DNA of 64,000 bases, taken from Gavia stellata (lineage: Eukaryota > Chordata > Aves > Gaviiformes > Gaviidae). The stretch is taken from assembly GCF_030936135.1 (NCBI RefSeq), contig NC_082600.1, positions 20,343,943-20,407,942 of the forward strand. The letters are read 5' to 3'. Below the pieces are notes generated by a model. The model saw nothing but the letters and a program-made list of their open reading frames with translations. It was not told where the DNA came from and ran no database searches. The position numbers and the translations under genes were made by a program. Each line of letters starts with the position of its first letter. Position 1 is the first letter of the stretch. Shown piece after piece: positions 49,527 through 58,085 of the stretch.

Positions 49527-49591
49527 CCCGCCCGGCCCGGCCCGGCCCGGCCCGGCTCGGCTCGGCTCGCCCCGGCGCGGCCCGGCCCGGC
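49527..49591 (+). repeat. Pentanucleotide tandem repeat (CCCGG/CTCGG)
   Basis: About 12 near-perfect 5-bp units beginning about 70 bp after the exon 1 donor. The units interrupt from CCCGG to CTCGG and CGCGG. The repeat is likely to be length-variable and hard to sequence. Confidence 0.9.
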
Positions 49592-49753
49592 GCCACAACT
49601 TGGCCAGGAGTTGGTGCGCGGCCGCGGCGTGCGCGCCGCTGTGTCCCCGCCGAGCCCGGCCGGCCGCGCCGCGGGCCTGAGCCGCGGGGCCGCCTCCGGC
49701 CCGAGGTGGTCCCGCCGGGGGCTTCCGGGAGCTGCTCGGGCAAGGACTTTTGA

Positions 49754-49796
49754 ATACGCGCGCACACACACGCACACGCATATATATATATAAAAA
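49754..49796 (+). promoter_or_regulatory. Alternating purine-pyrimidine tract joined to a TATA box
   Basis: From 49754 to 49792 purines and pyrimidines alternate without a break for 39 bases (CG, then CA, then TA steps), a classic Z-DNA-forming pattern. It runs directly into TATAAAAA at 49789-49796, a good TATA box. A start site about 30 bp downstream would create an alternative first exon in the intron. This is a motif inference only. Confidence 0.45.
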
Positions 49797-49988
49797 GAGG
49801 CTTAAAGAGGGGCCGCTCGGTGCGCAGGGGCGCGCGGCGGCCCGCGAGCGGCGGGGCGGGCGCGAGGAGAAGTTGCCTTCCCGGCGCGGCGCGGCGCGGC
49901 GGGGCCAGCGAGGGCCGGTGACATCTGGCCGGCATTGGAGGTATGCGCGCCGCCGGCCGCCCTCGCCCGCCCAGCCGGAGCAGTCCCA

Positions 49989-50046
49989 GTCTCCTAGCAA
50001 CGCCATTGATTGGCTGCGACGGCGGCCAATGGGCGCCCGCCCCCGC
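49989..50046. promoter_or_regulatory. X-box-like, two CCAAT boxes and GC box cluster
   Basis: GTCTCCTAGCAAC at 49989-50001 resembles an RFX X-box. ATTGG at 50009-50013 is an inverted CCAAT box, CCAAT at 50026-50030 is a direct one (13-17 bp spacing), and CCCGCCCC at 50036-50043 is an Sp1-type GC box. This RFX/NF-Y/Sp grouping is typical of compact CpG promoters. Confidence 0.6.
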
Positions 50047-50100
50047 CTTCCCTCCCCCCCCCACCCCCCCCGTGCGACAAGTACGGTGGGAGCGCTGCAC

Positions 50101-50130
50101 GGGGGGGGCCGCACCGGAGCGGCCCCCCCC
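50101..50130. repeat. Perfect 12-bp G/C inverted repeat (hairpin) in a homopolymer tract
   Basis: GGGGGGGGCCGC (50101-50112), loop ACCGGA, then GCGGCCCCCCCC (50119-50130), with the C run extending to 50137 (15 C). The stem is perfect and the G and C runs are long enough for quadruplex or i-motif structure. Confidence 0.85.
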
Positions 50131-50675
50131 CCCCCCCGGGGGTGGCTCCCCCCGCGCCCGCCGGGCCGCGGGTGAGGCAGGCGGCAGCGCCGGTCGCGGA
50201 GGCCCCCTCGGGCAAGCGGCCGTGTAGATATCTGGTGGAGCACCCGCAATTGGCAGCGGATTAAAAATGTTCGCCCAACTGCGGGCTCTCATGTGACCGG
50301 CGCTCCTTTGTCTGGCGGTGGGGAGCCGCGGCAGCCGCCACGGGCCTCGTTAACACCCCCCCTCACGCCCCCCGGGCGCAGCCGCGGCCGGGCCCCGCCG
50401 CCGGGGGGGCAGCCCAGGGCACCCCTCCCGGCTCGCGGCGGCCCCGCCGGGAGCCGCTCTCCGGCCGGCCTCCGCCGGGCCTCCCTGCAGACCCCGGTGG
50501 CCGGCCCGAGGGGCACTGCGGGGCCCGCGGCCGCCCGGTCACCCGCGGCACCCCTGAGGACCGCTGCCTGGAGAGGGGGAAAAAGAAAGAAGGGGGGGGA
50601 GAAAAGGGATGGTATGATACGGCCCTTTGGGAGGATACTGGCAAATAAGCAAATTAAACAGAAAGAGAGCAGCGT

Positions 50676-50689
50676 GTTGTCATAGCAAC
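50676..50689. promoter_or_regulatory. RFX X-box-like motif
   Basis: GTTGTCATAGCAAC differs at two of 14 positions from the palindromic X-box GTTGCCATGGCAAC. It sits just past the CpG island in an AT-rich segment with homeodomain-type AATTA cores. Confidence 0.55.
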
Positions 50690-51971
50690 AGTGCAATTAA
50701 ATTACTTTACTGTCAGCCATCATACAATTTTCCTGTTTAGAAGCTCATGGGACGTAACTTCCATTTGGAGTCAAAGTTGAGCGTGCGGCGTAGGTAGGCG
50801 ATGCTGGTGCCCCTGGCTGCTGGTGGTACGTGTTTACCTTCTGGCTGTGCTGGATGCTGTTTTGAAAGCTAGGAAGTGGGACCGACGTAAGTTTGGCCTC
50901 CCGGTGTTTATATCTGCCTGGGTATTTTTTCCTCTTCCAGATACTTGTGTAAAACCACACATGTTCGCTGAGCTTGCTGGGTGATTGTCTGTATTAACGG
51001 GCTTCTCTGGATAAAAGTTCTGTATGTTTCTTTTTTAGTAATGGCTGCTTTGGTGTAAAGTGTTTATAGAAAGACCCGAGGAACTTTCCTTTTTCGTTTT
51101 TGCCCCTTTGTAACAGGCAAAACAGAGTCCATCATATCTCTTTCCCAGAATGGCTGTCTTGCTCTTTTTTTCCTGTAGATAGGTGGTTCATTCTGTTGTT
51201 AACTGTAGGTTTTTTTGCCCTTCGTTTACAGTATCGAGCGTGTGACAGCATGACTTCAGGGAACTGCTGAGGATATATTTTAGATACAGGAAATCATTTT
51301 GCTCTTGTTCAGCGTTTGTGCAGGAAATTTCATCTTTTTAAAATCTTTCCAGTTTTTATTTCACTGCTGTTAACATCTCCAGACCTCAATCCTGTCAGAT
51401 TTATTGTATGGAGGAGCTAAGGGAGCCTGTCTCCTGCTTCTGAAGTAGGATTGTTGAGCTCCTGTCTGCTTCTCTTGAGTTGGGCAGGCACCCAACTTCA
51501 CTCAGCTTCTGAAGGGCTTAGGTCCTCGCAAATATTACTGCTCGCAGGTATTCCCCTGGGGCCTGCTGGTGCAGTACCCTCGGCAGCTCGTCCCACCTCT
51601 CCGGGGCCACTGCTGAGCATGACAGCAGTCTTTCTGACTCTGTTTTCTACCATGTTTGAAATACAGTTCAGCTTATGTTAAAATCTTCTCTGTTTACATA
51701 CATTTTTAAAGTGCTCGGTTCCTCTGGCACTTGTTTCCCCGTGTCTTGGCCCTGGTCCCAAAATTACCGTGTGTTGCTTTCCCTTCTCCCACCCTTGCCG
51801 GTTTTGAAGTTCTGCTGTCATAGAATTCTGAGTTTTGTTGCAACTGCGACTGTGGTCAGATTGGATGCTTGTCTGCCTCAGCCTTTAGCCAGAGTGACTT
51901 TAATCACGGTGCTGTTGTATTGTCCTCAAAAGTGAAACAGCTGAACTTAATCTGAAGCAACTGGCCTTAAG

Positions 51972-51997
51972 CCCCCCCCCCCCTTTTTTTTTTTCAG
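51972..51997 (+). promoter_or_regulatory. Unused-looking strong 3' splice site
   Basis: Twelve C and eleven T in a row precede CAG at 51995-51997, a polypyrimidine tract stronger than that of the real acceptor at 52357. Use of it would lengthen the 5' untranslated part of the coding exon by 360 bp. No direct evidence of use. Confidence 0.3.
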
Positions 51998-52371
51998 TTT
52001 ACATGCTTATTAAAGGGATACAATTGTAGTATTCAAAGATTTGATACACATATTCATCACTAAAGGGACATGTCTTTAGGATTTCCTTTGTGGGGCTTCA
52101 CGTACATGCAGAACGGAGGTGTATTGGGATTATAGTCTTATTCCATTGACTGAAGTTTCTTCCCTTGTCCCAACTTTGGATTATTTTACTCAACAGTTGT
52201 GAATGAGTGTTTAAGTGAGTCTGTAATTTTTAATACAGATGGCAAAAGGCCGAGTGACCAGTTAGGGAAAAGCTGTCAAAATGTTACGCAGTATCTTTTT
52301 ATGATCTAACTTTTCTCTCTGTTTCTTTCTCCCCTTCCTTTGGATTTGCTCGCCCAGGAGTCGCTGTCTAA

Positions 52372-52914
52372 ATGGGTCCAGTCATGCCTCCCAGTAAGAA
52401 GCCAGAAGGCTCAGGAATTAGCGTTCCCAGCGGATTGAGCCAACGTTACCAAGATAGTGATTTATCAAAGGCACTTCATGATGACGAAGACCTAGATTTC
52501 TCTTTGCCTGCCATCAGATTAGATAAAGGGGCCATGGAAGATGAAGAACTAACTAATTTGAACTGGTTACACGAGAGCAAGAACTTGCTGAAAAGCTTTG
52601 GGGACTCGGTGTTGAGGAGCGTTAGTCCCGTTCAGGACATGGGTGATGACACGCCGCCGTCTCCCGCCCACTCTGACATGCCCTATGATGCCAAGCAGAA
52701 CCCCAACTGCAAACCTCCTTATTCCTTTAGCTGCCTCATATTTATGGCCATTGAGGACTCGCCAACCAAAAGACTGCCCGTAAAGGATATATACAACTGG
52801 ATCTTGGAACACTTTCCGTATTTTGCAAACGCACCCACTGGATGGAAAAATTCTGTGAGACATAATCTATCCTTGAATAAGTGTTTTAAGAAGGTGGACA
52901 AAGACAGAAGTCAG
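52372..52914 (+). CDS. FOXN3: FOXN3 first coding exon (residues 1-181, forkhead domain start)
   Basis: This encodes the N terminus of forkhead box N3 (CHES1), a nuclear transcriptional repressor involved in DNA-damage checkpoints and metabolic control. The 181 codons begin [10 protein letters not shown], as FOXN3 does. A conserved acidic block, [17 protein letters not shown] (residues 58-73), and an SP-rich linker follow. The forkhead domain starts at about residue 112 ([13 protein letters not shown]) and includes the recognition helix [16 protein letters not shown] (157-172). The exon ends after DRSQ in phase 0 at CAG|GTAAGT, so wing 2 and the repressor C terminus lie beyond the window. FOXN2, the nearest paralogue, has a different N terminus and helix text (its domain reads SKPPYSFSLLIYMAIE), so FOXN3 is clear. 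An in-frame TAA lies directly before the ATG; the start has G at +4 but T at -3, and a second ATG at codon 5 has G at -3, so leaky initiation at M5 is possible. The acceptor is CAG at 52355-52357. Confidence 0.97.
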
Positions 52915-53118
52915 GTAAGTTTGGAACTATGGGAACCTATCTGGCTTTGAAAGTATTCTCCTACTAATCCCAGAATGTGTCTGTAACAGTGAAATGCAGA
53001 ATATGGGACGCTGTCCCTGGTAACGGAGTTCATTAAATTCAGAGAGCCAACATTTCTTTAGCATGGCTCATTCTGATTTTATTAAATTCATTGTCTAGAC
53101 ATCTGTAAGAAAGTACTC

Positions 53119-53154
53119 GGGGGGGTGTGTGTGTGTTTTTTCTTTTCCCCCCAG
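53119..53154 (+). repeat. GT microsatellite leading into acceptor-like CAG
   Basis: G run, then (GT)6, then a T/C tract and CCAG ending at 53154. It has the shape of a 3' splice site but the following sequence lacks an exon I can support. Confidence 0.5.
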
Positions 53155-56100
53155 CTGGTGTCTTCATGCATAGTGGTTAAATATTGTTTTTAGTTATCAT
53201 GCTGTGGTAATGGTTTCCAGCTATAGTAGATGAATGTAATCACGTTATAAATAGGCTGCTTGCTGTTCTTGGCTTATACAAATGTATAGTGAAAGGGTAT
53301 GTCTTATGTAAGAGTCTATCGCTTTTTCTCTGGTCTGTGCTGTAATCTGAAAAAACTTTTCTTTCTCTTAAACAAACAGAAGGAGTTCTGAATTTTGGTG
53401 ATGAAGCTTCATTCCATTTCAAGCAGGTTTTAGAGAAACTCTTCAAAGAGAACAGATAGGTCTGGCATCAAAGGTGAAAGTTACCGTTCACCGAAATTTC
53501 AGTCCTTCTCTCCCTGGGCTTGTGTAGTTTCTGCTGCTGGCATGGTGGCAGAAGCCTGGGGAGCACATTTTTGCTTTTGGGTCTCTGTTGTTGTCAGCTG
53601 GTTTCATCGCTGAATCTTCAGCGGCGTCTGCAGGAAGAGGCTGTGTGCGAGGGAATGGGGAAGCGAGCTGAGGGGTGGAGGCAGTCCTTTGCATAGCCTT
53701 CTACCATGTCAATCTGCCTGGGAGCAGGTATCAGTTTCCGAAGGGGACCGTCTACAGAAGCAGTGGTCTGGATGAATCTTTGGCAAAGTATGAGTATACT
53801 GATAAAAATAATCAGCTTGCAGAATAATTTCAGAGGTCTTCTCACAGGTTAGTGAAATAAGTAGTGGGTAAAATCACATCACTGACCGTCTGTCTCTAAA
53901 ATTGGCTGAAGATCAGAAAGTGGACACTTTGTCGTGGCAGAAACAATAGATACACTCAACTTCTGTATTTCAGTGAAGTAAATGCTGTGATTGTCTTGTA
54001 ACTGGTTACCCTGAAACTGGACTTCTGTTGGTGGTGCTGTTCTCCCTGTTTTGCGTGTGATTTAACTTAAAATGCTGTGGAATAGGAGCTCAAGTAACTC
54101 TAGAAGATACCTTACCGTAAACTAGCAACTTTTCATTCTACATTACCTAACTTTCTTCTCTCTGGAGCTTTCCTTTTTTAAACTTTTATCTTTTTTTTTT
54201 AGTTTATTTAAAATGTCATTCCCTAGAATCCACTGTGCACATATTGGTGATCACACACTGTATGTTGGTATTTTTATAAATAAGTTGCTGTGTATGAGAT
54301 TAAAAAACCTGTTCCTGAACTGGATCTTGTTTTGTGTAAATCAGAGTCTTAAATTCTTGTTTGGAAGTGTGACTATAATAGCAAGTGCCACCAGACTTTT
54401 ATGACCCTAACCTAGACCATAAGAAACCTTCACACAATACATTTTAAAAAACCCGAAATATTGTAACTGGCAAGGCATGTGTTTAACCCTGCCATTTGTG
54501 TTTTGTTCTATCTCTCTTCCTCTGTTTACAAGTTGACTATTTAGATTACAGCTTCCTTTCTATGAGGAACTTGTCTTCATGTCTATCTGTCAAATATCCG
54601 GCAGTGTGCTGAGCTTGTACGAACAATACCATGACGCGCTGCTTCTCCACAGGGAAGTGGCGGAGCACAATGCATGACTAGTCACCTACATCTCGAATTT
54701 GTGATTAGAGCCATGGTTACATAGCTAGACAACAAGGTGTGGTGGGAGGCCTTGCCTGTATGAATAATGAGGAGGGGTTTTATTAATTCCTGGAAAATCT
54801 CAGGTTACGAGAAAGAATTTCTTCCATCTCCTGAAGATGCTAATAACTGCAGGTAGCCAGCATTAAGGTGAATGAGATAACAATCTCAAATGTAAAATGC
54901 ACCAAGGCAGGTCGTTTAAATCCCCTGCTGGCTTTTTCTTGTGTCCTGGCCAAAGGATGGGGCAGACAGAGTCCTCAGCGCAGAATTGGCGCTTCGTCAA
55001 GAGTTGCTGAATCAGGTGCCTGACAGCTAATTGTGGACTTGGAAAGCAGTAAACTTCAACTGCTGGCTTTGAAAATAACCTTTGTGTATGTGCACACGCA
55101 CACTCAGGGTTGGTTTGAGTAGCTTGCAGCCAGCATCTCTGCTGCTCAGAAGGAAGGTGTCCATCTAAAGGGTTCTCCGGTTTTGGGCTGGGGCTTGGGG
55201 TAGGGGAAGGGGGGGACTCTCCTCTATAAGGAATGATTTTATGCCACTTCTTCCCCTTTGCAGCCAGATTTTGCAAATTGCAGGTTTGGAGTCTGCCTGT
55301 CTTCCTGTTTTTACGTGGGAAAAAAAGCATTTAGCAAATGGCATGTTATAAAATGCTAACAAGATAGGCTCTGGAACATGTACAGGAGGAAGGAGTTAAT
55401 CAGTGCTGGGAATTGCAGGCATTTGCTGGTTGATGTGCGTTGACACACTGTGAAAAGCTAGAAGCTTTTCCTCTCACAGTTGTGCTTTCCAGTGTTTGTG
55501 TACCCTTTCAGTAATCGTTTTTCTAAAAAAAGTTCTGCTGAACACTTAATTCTTGTTTGAATTCCCTCTGCATAGTAGTTTCCTCAATCTTGGGTTCCAC
55601 TAATTTATATTCATGGGGCTAAATATGTATTTAATAGTATGCAGCTTTTTCTGCCTGCATATGAATGCTTGCATTTCCTGATGTTAGATGCTTGTAACAG
55701 AGCAAAACCAAAGGCTTACAGGCTGCATCACTTTAGTTTTTGACTTGCCCTGTCCTGGTGCTTTTAGGGCTGGTGTGGAATGCCGGGAAAAGACATTTTT
55801 CTCCTCGGATTTGTTTATGCAGTGCTGCTGTGCCACTTCAGCTGCAATGCCATGAGGCTTACCTGGCAAGCCGACAGAGTGACTATTCATGTAACTTTGC
55901 GATGAGGCTGATCTCCTGGATCGAGACACAGAGCCGGGCTGAAGAAGGGAAAATGCTGAGCCCTTGATTGTACAAACCTCTTTGCATTGAGCTCAGCAGT
56001 TTAATAATAGTTGGCCAGAGTATGAAGTATCACATGATGGGGAGTAGACGAGGAGTTCCCTGGCTTTGTTTATACTGCTGGACCTGTGAATTCAGTCATT

Positions 56101-56241
56101 CAGATTAATCCTATTGTGAACGTACAGATCTAAATGTCCTCTAGTGTGTGTCCCATTTAGTACAGCCCGTTAGCCCATGACTTTCCTGACTTCCCTACCA
56201 TCTGGTCCTTGGCTATAGAGAGGAATTTTTCTTGTATATGT

Positions 56242-56298
56242 GTCTCCATAGCAACGAGTTTGCAGTTGATATGGAAAGTAAGCAGTTGCCGTAGCAAC
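56242..56298. promoter_or_regulatory. Pair of RFX X-box-like motifs in the FOXN3 intron
   Basis: GTCTCCATAGCAAC (56242-56255) and GTTGCCGTAGCAAC (56285-56298) both fit the two-half-site X-box; against GTTGCCATGGCAAC they differ at three and two positions. Their starts are 43 bp apart, about four helical turns, in the same orientation. RFX factors bind such sites as dimers, commonly in enhancers of ciliary and neural genes. Function here is inferred. Confidence 0.6.
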
Positions 56299-57540
56299 GG
56301 AGTTACTGATGTGGCAGCTTCTCTGCTTGCAGGGAAAGGGCTAAGCTAGTTCAGACGCATTATGTAGGTTTGCTGTAATTATAGCTGCGCCCACTAGTGC
56401 TGCTCTAGCTAAGGGTCTGTTGAAAAATTTTGTGATAAGCCCTATTTTTTTCCCCTCTGAAGATCTGTTTTATTCGTGTAGGGATTCCTGCTTTGAACAA
56501 AGGCTGGTAGGATTGTATTTTCAGGGCATGCGATACATCTGTGCCTTTTATGAATGCAAACTTTCTCCATTATTATCAAATAAGTGGATGAGGGGAAAGG
56601 ATGTTTGACCTCGTTGGCTTCTCTGCAATTTTGTTGTCTCAGTGAACAGCCCGTGGTTATAGAAGCTGGGGCTCTCGTCCCATGCTCCTTTCTGCTATTC
56701 TGCTATCTTTTCCCTGGTCTGTGGTTCTTCGGGCATGATCCTGTCAAGAGGGTTCCTCTTTGTCTGCTCTGCGTTGTCTGAGATCGGGAAATGCGCACAT
56801 GCTCCTGGCTGTGTGCATACTGAAGAAATTCAAGTCTCTTAAAGGTTTGTTTGGCACTCGTGCTGAGGGACGTCTTAATAAAAATGTAATGAGGGTGAGG
56901 GATGTGTTTATGGGGCTGGGAGAAGAAAATTCTCTTCACTTGATGTCAAAGTTATTCTTAGAACTACATGGTCCATAACTGGGTCATGGAAATCCAGCCA
57001 GGCTCCTCCTCTGTCTGGAGCAGGCTCTGAGATGTGAGGACTCCCGAGTGGTCCTTGGGCTCTGTGAGAGCTGACGTCCAACTTGTCCTCGTCTAATGCA
57101 CTGCCTCTCGTAAGCACTCTGCCAGGGCACCTGATGAGAGCTGTGGGGGACCCTTTGGGCACAGGAGACTTTTCAGGAGTCCCTGCTGCCAGTGTCTTTC
57201 CTCTGATGTGGTAACGTCTGGGCTTTTGACAAGTAAAACCCTGCAGAAGGATAAGCACTAGCTGGAGTGAGAGGAAAAGGAGCCTGCTTGTTCTTTGTTA
57301 GAATCTCCTAATCCAATCTGCATATGTGCAAAGGCAAGGGACCAGGGGCCCTGTCCTCTCTCTTTTAATGTTATTATTCGAGGAGATCTCCTGTGAAAAC
57401 TCGGTGGCACTCTGGAGATAGAAATGATCTCCTACATTTTTAATGTTGCTATCATTTAATGTTGTTACCACCTAGACTGACCCAAATAACATAAGCATCA
57501 GAATTTCACTGCGTTTATAACATCTGGTGGAACTAAAGTG

Positions 57541-57575
57541 TAAAAAAACCCAAAAAAACAAACAACAAAACAACC
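57541..57575. repeat. A-rich simple tract
   Basis: Runs of A broken by C (AAAAAAACCCAAAAAAACA type). Simple sequence, close to but outside the CR1 fragment. Confidence 0.7.
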
Positions 57576-57639
57576 CTTCAGATTCATGTTAAAGACCTCA
57601 GATGATGTTGACTCCATTAATAAAATAATGTCCTAAATC

Positions 57640-58085
57640 AGCTGGTCCAACTGTTAATTTCCCAAATTCTTAAAAAGAGATGTTGTATTTTTAAGCTGGA
57701 ATTCATCTAGTTTAACTTGAAATCCATTTTCTTATACCCTAGTCTGTCATACTAAAAAGCTCTCTAGTATCAGAAATTTTCTCCTCAAACGGCTATTTAG
57801 AGAAATGAGGGTCATCTCATTCCAGAGCAGTCATAAAAGTCTCTAGAACCATACTGTGGGGTTTCCAGATATCAGATGATTTATGGAGAGCTTTTCTTGA
57901 ACCCTTTCAGTTTTGTTTTTGAAGTGCAAACCAAAGAAATTATACAGAACGTTTAAATAATAGATTTCCTAAAGCTGTGCATGGCAATAACATGCTTCTA
58001 TTTCACTGGCTTCCAGCTGGTTGACTTTACATCAGAGATTACTCTTTGCAGTGGAGTCTGCCTGTATTAACTGGTTTAGAGCTGT
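57640..58085 (-). repeat. Old CR1 LINE 3' end, antisense to FOXN3
   Basis: Antisense CR1 blocks occur in order: 'aattcatctagtttaactt', 'ctctctagtatcagaaattttctcc', 'ggtttccagatatcagatgatttatggagagcttttcttgaacccttt' and 'gtttttgaagtgcaaaccaaag'. These follow the consensus for the CR1 3' region (ctctagtatcagaaatcttctcc; ttttctgaaccctctccaa; ttgaagtgtggacaccag). The far end near 58.0-58.1 kb is less certain. It is recognised from memory. Confidence 0.8.

Larger units (their letters stand above)
48610..50580 (+). promoter_or_regulatory. FOXN3: CpG island, probable FOXN3 promoter
   Basis: For nearly 2 kb the sequence is extremely GC-rich and dense in undepleted CpG, in sharp contrast to the AT-richer, CpG-poor DNA on both sides. 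It lies 1.8-3.8 kb upstream of the first FOXN3 coding exon and contains a splice donor of perfect consensus, so it is the natural promoter. No single TATA site controls the probable first exon, which fits a dispersed-start CpG promoter. Inverted and direct CCAAT boxes, GC boxes and an X-box-like site cluster at 49989-50046, downstream of the probable exon 1. They could serve a second start site or act as an intronic enhancer. Open frames of up to 465 codons on the minus strand are shadows of stop-poor GC-rich DNA. Confidence 0.85.
49458..52357 (+). other. FOXN3: FOXN3 intron between leader exon and first coding exon
   Basis: It begins GTAAGT at 49458 and ends with a pyrimidine-rich tract and CAG at 52355-52357. 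The first 1.1 kb is CpG island; from about 50.6 kb composition turns AT-rich. The interval 50760-52300 has no gene or clear repeat, apart from a strong decoy-like 3' splice site at 51997 and a C/T homopolymer tract before it. Confidence 0.65.

Noticed and set aside
48852..50249. Minus-strand open frame of 465 codons over the CpG island, with 355- and 298-codon partners
   Set aside because: Arg/Ala/Gly/Pro-rich in every frame and open on both strands, as expected where stop codons are rare because of very high GC. No domain is visible.
50831..54539. Three TGTTTAC forkhead sites (50831, 51691, 54533) suggesting FOXN3 autoregulation
   Set aside because: A 7-mer is expected about this often by chance on two strands in this length, so there is no enrichment.
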